A stretch of 40,693 nucleotides of DNA from Carnobacterium alterfunditum DSM 5972 (GCF_000744115.1 NZ_JQLG01000003.1:1-40693); one strand, 5' to 3'. Shown: positions 16,237-24,007, counted from the stretch's first letter. Translations and numbers: made by a program. The notes: a model not told the origin generated them from the letters alone.

Positions 16237-17073
16237 TTAATCTTTTTTTTGAGATTCAATTTCATCTAACCGATTAATCATTTCTTCTGTAACTTTTTTA
16301 TAAAGTGCCATTACCCTCTTGTCATGTATATCATGTTTCCCCTCTAAATCAGAGTCAACTATTCCGATAATGTCATAACGTTTTAATCGTTCCATATTTT
16401 TCACTAAATTCTTAAAGAGGTTTTCTTCACCAAATTTTTCCTTAGCAGTATTAAGTGTTGCTTCATCTACCTTAGAATTATTTTTTAATAATACTGGAAG
16501 AACACCTAAAATATCAAAATTCGCATCATAATTATCAATCAATTCTTGTAAATAGCCTACATAAGCTTCAGCACCAATTAAAGAACGTTCTTGAGTTTGT
16601 AACACAATAATTGTGTAATCTGATGCTAATAATGCTGAATCTGTATATGTACTTAATGTTGGCGGAACATCTATCAGAATATAATCGTAATCATCTTTAA
16701 TTTTATCAATTAATCCCTTCAAAAAAGTTACTCGCCCTAATTGACTATCAGGGAATTTTTTTTCTAAAAATAAAGGAAAAGATGTGAAATCAGCAAAACT
16801 AGGAAGTAAATATAAATTTTCTTTTATTTCTATAATAATATCAGATAAATCTTCATCAGCTATTGCTGACATTAATGTTTTATTGAATGTGACAACATCA
16901 TTTGTAATTCGTTGTTTTGTACGTAAATACAAGGAAGTTGCATTTGCTTGAGGATCTAAATCAGCTAACAGAGTTTTGTATCCTAATTTAGACAACATGT
17001 ATGCCATCATTGCACTGTTTGTTGTTTTTCCTGTTCCACCTTTAAAATTACCATAAGTTATGACTTTAGCCAT
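16237..17073 (-). CDS. parA: ParA-family partition ATPase
   Basis: A 278-aa Walker-type ParA/Soj ATPase. It has the deviant Walker A FKGGTGKTT (residues ~9-17), Walker A' LLADLDPQANAT and a Walker B region YDYILIDVPPTL. There is no N-terminal helix-turn-helix, so it is the short (type Ib) form and relies on the small partner for autoregulation. ATG at 17073 has GAGGGG upstream. It moves plasmid copies along the nucleoid with the parB-like protein and the upstream centromere. Confidence 0.93.
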   Translation of the reverse strand: MAKVITYGNFKGGTGKTTNSAMMAYMLSKLGYKTLLADLDPQANATSLYLRTKQRITNDVVTFNKTLMSAIADEDLSDIIIEIKENLYLLPSFADFTSFPLFLEKKFPDSQLGRVTFLKGLIDKIKDDYDYILIDVPPTLSTYTDSALLASDYTIIVLQTQERSLIGAEAYVGYLQELIDNYDANFDILGVLPVLLKNNSKVDEATLNTAKEKFGEENLFKNLVKNMERLKRYDIIGIVDSDLEGKHDIHDKRVMALYKKVTEEMINRLDEIESQKKD

Positions 17074-17095
17074 TTCAGCCCCTCTTTTCTTTAAT

Positions 17096-17268
17096 GTCTA
17101 CAAATCTACATCTTATATCATACTGTTAATATATCATGCTATAACAAGATGTCAAACGTTAACAGTAAAAACCATCTACAAATCTACAAATCTACAAGTA
17201 GACGAATCTACAATAATGAAAGCTATTAAATCAACGTTAACAGGTAGTGTGTATACAAATCTACATGT
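17096..17268. repeat. Partition centromere/operator (TCTACA repeats)
   Basis: Hexamer TCTACA recurs at 17098, 17105, 17175, 17183, 17191, 17207 and 17260, often as tandem AATCTACA units 8 bp apart, with opposite-strand GTAGA copies near 17198 and 17266. Two more lie at about 17382-17398. Clustered 8-bp-phased repeats upstream of a short ParA gene are typical of a ribbon-helix-helix ParB centromere that also serves as operator. Confidence 0.75.
17128..17155 (-). promoter_or_regulatory. parA promoter
   Basis: On the minus strand, -35 TTGACA (17155-17150), 16-bp spacer, -10 TATATT (17133-17128). It lies between two groups of TCTACA repeats, so bound ParB-like protein would be well placed to repress it. 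Confidence 0.7.
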
Positions 17269-17369
17269 AGATTTTTATTCTTATATAGGCTATTTCGCTT
17301 TAAAAATAAGATTTTACAAAAAAAAAATAGTGTAGTAAATTTAATTCAATTCAAAGATAACAATAAAAT

Positions 17370-18120
17370 TAAATAAAAAAAAAGCCCTGTAGACGGCAAT
17401 CTACAAGACAACTAACATTTCTGTTTACTCCGTTATTATACCAATATTTTTAATTATTGGTGATTAACAAAGGCTTTTTTTACCAACACAGGAGCCAAGC
17501 TGTGTGCGTGACAGCATTTAAGTAGACAGGTTAAACATTCGCCACTGCAATAAAGAATGTTAGGAACATCTAAATAGGGTAACTGTATCTCCTATTGTTC
17601 TGAATGGTGACTGCGACCGATTTAACGGCAGAGGCGGTAATCTCAGGCTGAAAGCCTGGTAGTCTAAAACAAAGCTTTTAGGGGAGATTTTAAAAGGGTT
17701 TTAGACGTATTGAGACAACAATACCGACTGATACAGTATGTGATAGTGGCTCCGCTTCGTCTCCTGACGTCAAAAAGAAAAATACATAATCCACATAGTT
17801 GTAACCTTAGTAAGCTGATCTTAATTTTAGCTAGACTAGGGTACAACTATGCTCAACACCACAAACATCAGCCCTCTGTCAGCATTCCGAGTGCCTTTTG
17901 TCAACGATTGATTAGAAATATAGGCGGAATAACTTAGTTGTATTGCTTAATCAATAGGATTAGGAAATCTTGCTAAAAATTGCGAAGGTGGAGCGCAGCG
18001 GTTACCGAGTGATTTCTAGCAACCAATTGACTATAGCCAATCAAAAAATAAATTGCTTAACTTTGCTTATAATAAGGACGTTTATATTATTATATCTTTA
18101 CTTTATTCGTTAACACTGGA
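17370..18120. other. Noncoding block with nested inverted repeats between par and replicon 1
   Basis: About 750 bp without a credible gene and with higher GC than its flanks. It contains the hairpin CAGGCT-gaa-AGCCTG (17644-17658). Nested arms GTCTAAAAC (17662-17670) and GTTTTAGAC (17698-17706) enclose CTTTTA/TAAAAG. A perfect 10-bp pair CATAGTTGTA (17794-17803) and TACAACTATG (17842-17851) follows. TTGCTA/TAGCAA arms bracket a GC-rich patch (about 17972-18022). This could be a structured RNA, a transfer origin or a replication-control region. Confidence 0.4.
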
Positions 18121-18162
18121 ATTAGGTGTTTAATTTTCTTCATAAATATAGACTAAATATTT

Positions 18163-19275
18163 TTATATATTGTTGGTTTTAATAAATTTCATATAATCTT
18201 CTGCTGAAACTTTCAAATACTTAATAATATTTTTTTTATTTTCATCATAGTCTATCATATTGCTTTTTACATAAGAAATATGTTCAATTACACCATCTAA
18301 TCCTTTATATTTTTGGATGGTATCATATAAAGGAAAAATTGTATTTGATAATCTAACCATAAAGCGTCTATCTAATATGTCTACTGATTCTATCAAATCA
18401 TTTTTTACTAAAGTAATTACATACTTACTTTTCAGGGCGTTATCGTAGATTTCATTTTCTTCTTTTTCCGTTTCAGCTATACTTTTTTGCGCTTTTTTAC
18501 TGTTATCTTTGTAAGGTAAAGGAACTTTTGGAGAAACTTTTTTGATATAAAATCTAATACCAACAATTTCACGTCCTGATTTAACTTTATCATACGAAAG
18601 ATTAAAGTGAGTATGATTAGTTATTTCTTTTGTTGCAGTTTCTAATACTCTAGCTTCAAAATTTGGAAAACGAGTATAGCGATCTACAGTATTAGTTATT
18701 CTTCTAAGTTCTTTTAAATCAATGTATGGATTTTTTAGTTTCTCTAACTGATCTTCCCTGCGTTGTCCGTTATCTTTATACACTTCATATTGGTTATAAA
18801 ACATTGATAACCATTTGTATAATATTACGCTGTATTTACTATTTAATTCCATAATATCGGTAATTAAATATTGTGTGAAATTTCTCTTTAAATCAATTAA
18901 ATAGGGCATAATATCTTCTGTAAACTTAATTCTCACATTATCGTCAAAATCGTTCCATTCACTACTTGATATTGGAGAAATAATTTTATATTTTAACTTA
19001 CCATATTCATTTTCTTCTTTTACTTCAAAAATAGATTGCTGATGTAAATTAGTTAAAGCTTTTTTGAAACGAAAATGTTTATCGTTATCATTCACTTTAA
19101 AAAAATCAAATAAAGTTGCTTTTGATATATGAACCGCATTGTCTTTTGGAGGATTTTCTATATCCAAACAAGAGACAGCTAATTCAAATATTTTTAAAGG
19201 GATTTTATCCATCTTTGCAACACTAGAAATTAAATCATTACTTTCTACTGCCTTCTTATTATATAAATCTTCCAT
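18163..19275 (-). CDS. Replication initiator, Rep_3 family (replicon 1)
   Basis: A 370-aa initiator of iteron-controlled theta replication. It has tandem winged-helix domains typical of Rep_3/RepB: an N-terminal half with KMDKIPLKIFELAVSCLDI and a central LNSKYSVILYKWLSMFYNQ segment, followed by DLKELRRITNT and RYTRFPNFEARVL (second winged helix). I chose ATG 19275 because AAAGGTGAT lies 6 bases upstream; the ATG 15 codons earlier has no ribosome site. Iterons lie upstream at 19438-19504. It is transcribed towards the par cluster. The C-terminal ~60 residues are probably species-specific. Confidence 0.88.
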   Translation of the reverse strand: MEDLYNKKAVESNDLISSVAKMDKIPLKIFELAVSCLDIENPPKDNAVHISKATLFDFFKVNDNDKHFRFKKALTNLHQQSIFEVKEENEYGKLKYKIISPISSSEWNDFDDNVRIKFTEDIMPYLIDLKRNFTQYLITDIMELNSKYSVILYKWLSMFYNQYEVYKDNGQRREDQLEKLKNPYIDLKELRRITNTVDRYTRFPNFEARVLETATKEITNHTHFNLSYDKVKSGREIVGIRFYIKKVSPKVPLPYKDNSKKAQKSIAETEKEENEIYDNALKSKYVITLVKNDLIESVDILDRRFMVRLSNTIFPLYDTIQKYKGLDGVIEHISYVKSNMIDYDENKKNIIKYLKVSAEDYMKFIKTNNI

Positions 19276-19387
19276 AGAAATCACCTTTTGTGTTATATTT
19301 GGGGTGTATGTATCAAGCATAGGGTAACCGCCTTTTCTTTTTATTGGAAAAGAAACTCCGTCACGAGTTGGTTTTCTCTGTGTCTTT

Positions 19388-19415
19388 ATTATAACACAAT
19401 ACAGCTACAATTGAA
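19388..19415 (-). promoter_or_regulatory. Promoter of replicon-1 rep
   Basis: On the minus strand, -10 TATAAT (19393-19388) and -35 TTCAAT (19415-19410), 16-bp spacer. It sits between the iterons and the rep start, as expected for an iteron-autoregulated gene. Confidence 0.5.
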
Positions 19416-19437
19416 CTATAAATGTATACTTATAGCA

Positions 19438-19504
19438 CAGTTTTTTGTAGCTATATGGCACAGCTTTTAGTAGCTGTATAAACAGTTTTTTGTAGTTGTT
19501 TAAT
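19438..19504 (+). repeat. Replicon-1 iterons
   Basis: Three imperfect direct repeats of about 22 bp start at 19438, 19461 and 19483. Their shared core is CAGTTTTTTGTAG (CAGCTTTTAGTAG in the middle unit), followed by CTGTATAAA-like sequence. The placement upstream of the Rep_3 gene marks the probable origin of replicon 1. Confidence 0.75.
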
Positions 19505-19605
19505 CGCTGTAAAGCTTCGTATACATAGATTTTTTTTCACGCAAAAGGATTAAAAGATCTAAAATATATAATTATAAGATTAAATACAGTTTTATAACTA
19601 TTTAA

Positions 19606-20235
19606 AAATCTGCAGATAATGATAGCGATGTAATTGAATTAACTGAACATGAGAAAGAAATAATTAATGAGTATGATGATAACGAAATTATTGACGTGAA
19701 TAATATGACCGTGGAGCAAAAAGAAGTATTTGAAAATATGATAATTCAAGCAGTTGCAGAAATGGATCTCCCTACTAGTGAAGATGAAGAATCTACAACC
19801 AATGAAATCATGGATTTTTTTAATTCAGATACAGAATCTTATGGTGATTTAGAAGAAACCACTGAAAATATCATTGAAGAAATTGATAGCAATCATGAAA
19901 CTGTTTTTGATCGTTTTTATGATGGTATTTCTGGTGAAGAGGTTATTGCTGCTAGAAAAATTGTATCTGTTAAAGTATTAGGAACAATTTTAAATGTTGC
20001 CATTTCATTTGTTACAGGTGGGGCAATTAGTTGGTTTATAAGAAAATATGGTTGGTCTGTACTCGTTTCTCAAATCGGAAGTAGAGTTAGTGCCTCATTC
20101 CAGATAAAACGATATCAAGTATTAGCAAAAGGACTTTCTAAATCAGCAGTAGCAATCGCTAATCCAGGATTAACAATTGCTAAATTAATTGACAAGAATG
20201 ATAAAAATATAAATAATGGATGGATAGACTTTTAA
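19606..20235 (+). pseudogene. 5'-truncated secreted/bacteriocin-like protein gene
   Basis: An open frame runs from a stop at 19603-19605 to 20235 (209 codons) but has no start with a ribosome site; GTG 19696 and ATG 19705 both lack one. The first residues (SADNDSDVIELTE) look like the mature end of a signal-peptide junction. An acidic stretch follows, then a basic C-terminal ~95 residues with a hydrophobic segment (VLGTILNVAISFVTGGAISWFI). The long acidic part plus cationic hydrophobic C-terminus resembles a processed bacteriocin or toxin precursor. It is 13 bp upstream of a membrane protein gene. The signal peptide and promoter appear lost at the junction with the iterons. Confidence 0.5.
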
Positions 20236-20248
20236 AAGGAGCGTTTAA

Positions 20249-20509
20249 ATGGAATTCATTTTAATTTTTTTTGAAGAAATATTATCAGCTGTTTTAAAGA
20301 TTAACAATAGAATAATTAAAAATTTTATTTTAATTATTTTATTGTTAATAATGTCCGTATTTGTTTTTTTTATGCTGTATATACTTATTGGGGCTATATT
20401 TTCGACAGTAAGTTGGATTATAAAGATAATCCTATTTGCTATATTTATTCCCTGCATGTATGTAATATATATAATTATTTTAAATGGCTATAGCGAATGG
20501 AAAAATTAA
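20249..20509 (+). CDS. Small membrane protein, possible immunity protein
   Basis: An 86-aa hydrophobic protein with two or three predicted membrane spans (about residues 26-52 and 56-79) and few charged loops (KINNRIIKN, SEWKN). ATG 20249 has AAAGGAG upstream. It is 13 bp after the truncated secreted-protein gene and therefore in the same operon, the common arrangement of a bacteriocin gene and its immunity protein. That role is inference from size, topology and position; the sequence matches no family I can name. Confidence 0.65.
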   Translation: MEFILIFFEEILSAVLKINNRIIKNFILIILLLIMSVFVFFMLYILIGAIFSTVSWIIKIILFAIFIPCMYVIYIIILNGYSEWKN

Positions 20510-21062
20510 TACCTCTGATGTTTCAATTGCATAGTATACTAAAATCCCAACCACATAAATGGTTGGGATTTTTTCTTGGTTGAGACTATGAACGAGTAGG
20601 GGATAGGAAGTTGCCTCTGTTTCGGAAGGTTACGACGAAAACAATTAAAAAATAGCCGATATACTGGGGGAAACGACAGTATCAAGATAAATAAAATAAA
20701 TAGGTGCAATTGAGGTGGCTAAAGATGGACAAACCTTACTTTATGATTATACTTTTGTAGCCTTTGTTATTGGAGATATGGCTCGGTAACTGTATTTTAA
20801 AATTACCAGTAATATTAAACATAACAACCTTCCCCATTATCCAAAAATAGATTTCACTAAGTAAGAAGAACGCCCAACCTTATAAAATCACGGTTGGGAG
20901 AGTAGTCACTTTGTATAACGGATATTATGAAAATAATATTTATATTCAATCTATAAATGCAGGTGTAATTTTTTGTGAATTAGACTTAATTTGTAATGCA
21001 AAAAAAATTAATTTTGAGAAATGGTTTAGCGTATAAAATATTCTAAAGAGGGTGTATGAAAG
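20510..21062. other. Intergenic stretch with gene remnants
   Basis: Apart from the terminator at 20541-20574 and a CCCAACC/GGTTGGG hairpin (20873-20898), I see only short open pieces. One at about 20701-20790 reads AIEVAKDGQTLLYDYTF then ends after ~30 codons. Another near 20911-21036 is ~41 codons from a TTG with no clear ribosome site. Both look like fragments of lost genes upstream of the polymerase stub. Confidence 0.4.
20541..20574 (+). terminator. Terminator after the membrane protein gene
   Basis: A 13-bp stem AAAATCCCAACCA (20541-20553) and TGGTTGGGATTTT (20560-20572) with a 6-base loop and a T run. It ends the operon of the truncated secreted protein and the 86-aa protein. Confidence 0.85.
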
Positions 21063-21257
21063 ATGATAAAAATGGACTACTCACACCAACCAAAAAGAGA
21101 TATTCTTTGTATTGACGTTAATTCTTTTTTTGCTTCAGTAGAATCAGTAAAAAGAGGAATACACCCTTTAGAATCGTATATCGTAGTAATGAGCAATCAA
21201 GAATTAGAAGGCGGATTGGTTTTAGCAAGTGCTCCTAGAGTAAAAAAAGAATCTTGA
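21063..21257 (+). pseudogene. Y-family DNA polymerase (UvrX/UmuC-like), N-terminal stub
   Basis: Only 64 residues of a protein normally ~400-430 aa. The start is good (AGAGGG upstream of ATG 21063), and the palm motif ILCIDVNSFFASVE with the catalytic Asp is intact, followed by LVLASAPRVKKE, where family members continue with a YGI-type segment. Here the frame stops at once. The break lies 16 bp before dif-like site 4, suggesting a recombination event removed the rest. Full-length homologues do translesion synthesis; this stub cannot. Confidence 0.85.
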
Positions 21258-21272
21258 TTTAATAAGATTCTA

Positions 21273-21302
21273 AATACACTAATTTAAGCAATTTCATGTA
21301 TC
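21273..21302 (+). other. dif-like recombination site 4
   Basis: The right arm ATTTCATGTATC (21291-21302) matches sites 2 and 3 in 11 of 12 bases. The left end AATACA (21273-21278) matches site 3. It has the same spacing and orientation, about 20 kb from site 3. It falls directly between the truncated polymerase and a 29-aa peptide gene, the position expected of a module junction. Confidence 0.5.
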
Positions 21303-21335
21303 TAGAAGTATAAAAAAGAAGGGATTTTTGAAAGT

Positions 21336-21425
21336 ATGTTAAAAAAACTGACTTATTCTACTAAAAAACTAATTGGAGCCGTATTTGATTTAATTTCTAG
21401 TGTTGTTATTGCTCTATTACCTTAA
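21336..21425 (+). CDS. 29-aa cationic hydrophobic peptide
   Basis: A 29-codon gene with AGAAGGG upstream of ATG 21336. It has a basic N-terminal half (MLKKLTYSTKKLIG) and a hydrophobic C-terminal half (VFDLISSVVIALLP), net charge about +3, with no leader motif. Size and amphipathic character recall leaderless bacteriocins, phenol-soluble modulins or type I toxins, but I match it to none. A two-TM protein gene starts ~110 bp downstream. It follows dif-like site 4. Confidence 0.5.
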   Translation: MLKKLTYSTKKLIGAVFDLISSVVIALLP

Positions 21426-21434
21426 AAAAAACTA

Positions 21435-21495
21435 AATAGATAGTTGTAAGGCATTGATTTCATGAATTTTATACTGTCTTATATAACTATCTATT
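21435..21495. promoter_or_regulatory. Inverted repeat between the peptide and its membrane partner
   Basis: Perfect 11-bp arms AATAGATAGTT (21435-21445) and AACTATCTATT (21485-21495) enclose a 39-base loop. No T tract follows, so it is not a standard terminator. It could be an operator, an attenuator or an antisense-RNA element controlling the membrane protein. Confidence 0.5.
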
Positions 21496-21535
21496 AAGTT
21501 ATTATAGCAATCATACAGAAAATAGGAGGGATCAA

Positions 21536-21748
21536 ATGATAAAATTATTTGGAAAAGAATACACATTAAATTCTCTACTTTATGTTTTTATTCTTGTGTG
21601 TAGCATTGTCATTATCTTTTTGAATAGCTTGTATTTTATTTTATTTAAGGAAAATATTTTTAACTGGAATATGGGACTGGGAATTATTTTATTTATCTCT
21701 TCGGTGCTAAATTTATTTTCAAAAAAGAAAAAAAACAGAAGAATCTAG
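21536..21748 (+). CDS. Two-TM membrane protein, 70 aa
   Basis: ATG 21536 has AGGAGGG upstream. It has two hydrophobic spans (about residues 12-34 and 43-60) and a very basic C-terminus (KKKKNRR), which would place the tail in the cytoplasm. Small two-TM proteins with basic tails next to a cationic peptide gene are typical of bacteriocin self-immunity, so a role protecting against the 29-aa peptide is possible. No family match is claimed. Confidence 0.65.
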   Translation: MIKLFGKEYTLNSLLYVFILVCSIVIIFLNSLYFILFKENIFNWNMGLGIILFISSVLNLFSKKKKNRRI

Positions 21749-21790
21749 CGTGTCTTTGACTAATTTTTTTTAAAATAATTACATAAATAA

Positions 21791-21841
21791 AAATAAAAAA
21801 GCAGAGGTCAAATTATTTTTTTGATCCATGCTTTTTTATTT
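21791..21841. terminator. AT-rich hairpin terminator
   Basis: Perfect 13-bp arms AAATAAAAAAGCA (21791-21803) and TGCTTTTTTATTT (21829-21841). The T run on the plus side ends transcription from the 70-aa gene. Confidence 0.65.
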
Positions 21842-21879
21842 TTATTGTTTAAAAACACAAGCAAAAAAGCCCAAAAACC

Positions 21880-21959
21880 GTACACATTATGTGTACATTT
21901 TGTACACATAAGTACACTTAAAGTACACATTAAGTACACATTTGTGTACAAATGTGTAC
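21880..21959. repeat. Helically phased GTACAC/GTGTAC array
   Basis: Eight hexamers start at 21880, 21891, 21902, 21912, 21923, 21934, 21944 and 21954: five GTACAC, with GTGTAC at the 2nd, 7th and 8th positions. Spacing is 10-11 bp, one DNA turn, so all sites face the same side of the helix. It has no gene of its own. It is either an operator/centromere for a cooperative DNA-binding protein or the iterons of a lost replicon. Confidence 0.75.
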
Positions 21960-22456
21960 ATTGAAACGCTGTAACCGTTGATACGAAGCCTTTTTGGAAA
22001 ATCAAAAAAAACATCTGTTTTTGCGAATTAGGCGTCGGTTTTTTTATTTAAGATTCGTCAGGCACAGCCTGACACGTCAACGTTTTGGAGCACCGCGAAA
22101 AAACGGGCGACGTCGGAATCTCTTTATGCTCTTACCTAGAATTACCTAAAGCTCATTTTATTTCTGCTACAATTTTTTTCTGTTTTTGAACTTTCTTTTT
22201 TTTTGATTTTTTCTTCACATGAGTGGAACGAATTTTTAAAATTTCGGATCGATTTTTACCACAATAAAAATGAAATTTTTAAAACTGGATTGATCCTGTC
22301 TAACTCTTTTTTTTTTGGTTTTGGCACAACACGATTCATCATGTGCAAGTGCTCATTTTTATTTTGGGATTAGCTACAAGAAATGATTCCTCTTGTTAAT
22401 TTTTATTTTTTAGTCAAAACTAAACAAGAGAACAAACTATTTTAGGAGGTTTTTTT
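21960..22456. other. Noncoding region with GC-rich hairpin
   Basis: It contains the hairpin GTCAGGC-aca-GCCTGAC (22057-22073), then a GC-rich patch around 22080-22125 with palindrome CGACGTCG, then long T-rich runs and TTTTTAAAATTTC/GAAATTTTTAAAA-type dyads (about 22215-22285). I see no credible gene. Transfer-origin or antisense-RNA roles are possible. Confidence 0.4.
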
Positions 22457-22804
22457 TTGATAGATTACATAGTTTACGTTATCGCTGCATTCATTATTTT
22501 CGGGTATTTGTTTGGTATTTTTAATATCATAATGGGGAAGTATACATCTATTTTTGTACGCTATTTCACTGTGGTCCCTGTTGATCTGAATCAACTCGAA
22601 AGGCTATCTAAAAATAAACAGAAAAATTTTAACTCTTTAATTGTTTTAGGCGGAATTCTACACATTTTAATTACCCTAGTGGTGCTTAGTGTTACTTTTT
22701 CAGAAGCTGATTCAGGGATAATATTACTTTGTCTTTTTTCTTACTCTGGTAATTCTCTGTTTTTTAGTTACCGTACACGCAAACTTTTAGAGAGTAATTC
22801 TTGA
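22457..22804 (+). CDS. Membrane protein, 115 aa
   Basis: Starts at TTG 22457 with AGGAGG 7 bases upstream, the only well-placed start. Three hydrophobic spans are visible (about residues 3-27, 61-83 and 86-104), with a charged loop LNQLERLSKNKQKNFN between the first two. The layout resembles DUF3784-type small membrane proteins, though I cannot confirm it. It has no near neighbours on its strand, and the function is unknown. Confidence 0.65.
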   Translation: MIDYIVYVIAAFIIFGYLFGIFNIIMGKYTSIFVRYFTVVPVDLNQLERLSKNKQKNFNSLIVLGGILHILITLVVLSVTFSEADSGIILLCLFSYSGNSLFFSYRTRKLLESNS

Positions 22805-23831
22805 TTCAAGGGGCAATAGCTAAAAAGAGCTTTTAAATCATTTCTAAGCCACTTTAAACCTCAACCGACGGAAATGTGTGTCCAATGGTTTAAAAATTGT
22901 TGAACGTGCTTTTTTTACGTTTAACAGGGTCTGTTTAACTGATTAGTCCTTTATTTTTTGGTTTTTTCTGCTTTTGGGTATGTAGGGCTTGCCCTGCACG
23001 ACCGAAGGGAGCACTATACTTGTTTAATTTCTAGCTAAAATAAGATTTAGAGCTTATTTATAGATTTTAAGTAGTTACCCCGTTCGTTTATTGCAAATAG
23101 AGCACAGCGACTTCTTTTGACCTTATAAACTGGTTTTTAGTTTGCGTAGCAATGTTTTTATTTTTATCTAGTAAAGGATACTGATTTTGAGAAGTAAGAG
23201 TAACGTTTTTGCAGGATAATAGTTGATCAATAATTCTAACGTAGTTAAGAGATTAAGAGTATTTACTCTTAGCTCGCTGGATCTTTTCGTTCTTTGTAGA
23301 GATGTAGTCGGTGGAATTATTTTTTTATGGAACTCATGTGGTGTATTTTGCTTGTTTTAAGCATTTTGGTGGAGTTGGGTTGTTCTTATCTGATTTGGGA
23401 CGTAAAGTTTCGCCACTGGTGTAAATATGTCCATTTAAAGCGTGTTAGACTTATAGCTCTTGATTAGTTAGTAGTCTTTCAATGTACTTCTTTTATTAGG
23501 GTATTTAATTTAATCAAATATGTCGGTTGGATCGACCATTGCAGACATTTCTGTGGAACAACAAGCCATAAAATAAGAGTTAGTGACTGAAGAAAAAATG
23601 ATCGAACTAAAGAATAACTAAAAGCTGATTTTTTGAAGCTTACCGGTTTCAATTGTTCGAACCGTCGAGCGTCAGAACATTAATGATTATTTGTTGTTTA
23701 GATATTGAAAGATTTTTAAAGAATAGTATATATGCTATTTCTTTATATTAGTTTTAATAAAGTTTTAAAAGAGTTTTAAAGATAAAAGAGTTTTAGATGT
23801 CTATTTTGACTTACTCCTCAAAGGGATACAG
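22805..23831. other. Long noncoding tract upstream of replicon 2
   Basis: About 1 kb without a convincing gene. A GC-rich hairpin GTAGGGCTTGCCCTGCAC lies at about 22982-23000, followed by CGACCGAAGGGAGCAC and, on the opposite strand, AAGTATAGTG. AATA-rich linkers and a short degraded frame (23520-23622, see separate entry) follow. The mixture of patches of different GC suggests old plasmid mobilisation or replication-control DNA. Confidence 0.35.
23520..23622 (+). pseudogene. Degraded short reading frame
   Basis: The frame from ATG 23520 reads MSVGSTIADISVEQQAIK, stops, then continues in the same frame as ELVTEEKMIELKNN before a second stop. Coding-like composition interrupted by stops suggests a decayed gene, perhaps a plasmid mobilisation or replication accessory. 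No homologue is recognised. Confidence 0.3.
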
Positions 23832-23865
23832 CTATAGTGCAGACGACATTTTGTCTGCACTATAG
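23832..23865. repeat. 13-bp inverted repeat enclosing iteron 1
   Basis: Arms CTATAGTGCAGAC (23832-23844) and GTCTGCACTATAG (23853-23865) are perfect and centred on the first replicon-2 iteron. The cruciform-capable structure marks the outer edge of the iteron array. Confidence 0.75.
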
Positions 23866-23945
23866 ACGACATTTTGTCTTAGTAAAGACGACGTTTTGTC
23901 TGTATATAGACGACATTTTGTCTTAGTAAAGACGACATTTTGTCT
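23841..23945 (+). repeat. Replicon-2 iterons (five copies)
   Basis: AGACGACATTTTGTCT starts at 23841, 23864, 23886 (one base changed: ACG for ACA), 23908 and 23930, with 22-23 bp spacing. Each unit is itself a partial palindrome (AGAC...GTCT). Five phased iterons upstream of a Rep_3 gene mark the second origin of replication. Confidence 0.92.
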
Positions 23946-23953
23946 GTTGAAGA

Positions 23954-24007
23954 ACGACATATCATTTACATGTCGTCTGCGAGTGTTTATAATGAAATAA
24001 ACACTCG
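23954..24007 (+). promoter_or_regulatory. Replicon-2 rep promoter and autoregulatory operators
   Basis: -35 TTTACA (23965-23970), 17-bp spacer, -10 TATAAT (23988-23993). Inverted iteron halves ACGACAT (23954-23960) and ATGTCGT (23970-23976) bracket the -35. A perfect 11-bp inverted repeat CGAGTGTTTAT/ATAAACACTCG (23980-24007) encloses the -10. Rep dimers binding the inverted halves would repress the gene. The promoter position proves that translation cannot start at the in-frame TTG at 23940. Confidence 0.8.

Noticed and set aside
17060-17335. Plus-strand frame over the TCTACA repeats
   Set aside because: Its repetitive translation comes from the centromere repeats and the parA promoter region.
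17460-17590. Cys-rich minus-strand frame (YCSGECLTCLLKCC...)
   Set aside because: No start codon or ribosome site, an upstream stop, and other frames are equally open; the conserved feel is better explained by a structured noncoding region.
21808-22014. Minus-strand frame over the GTACAC array
   Set aside because: Its Tyr/Thr/Cys pattern is a by-product of the repeats; there is no ribosome site.
23841-23945. CRISPR-like array from five regular repeats
   Set aside because: Sixteen-bp units with 6-7 bp spacers of near-constant sequence beside a Rep_3 gene are iterons; there are no cas genes and no unique spacers.
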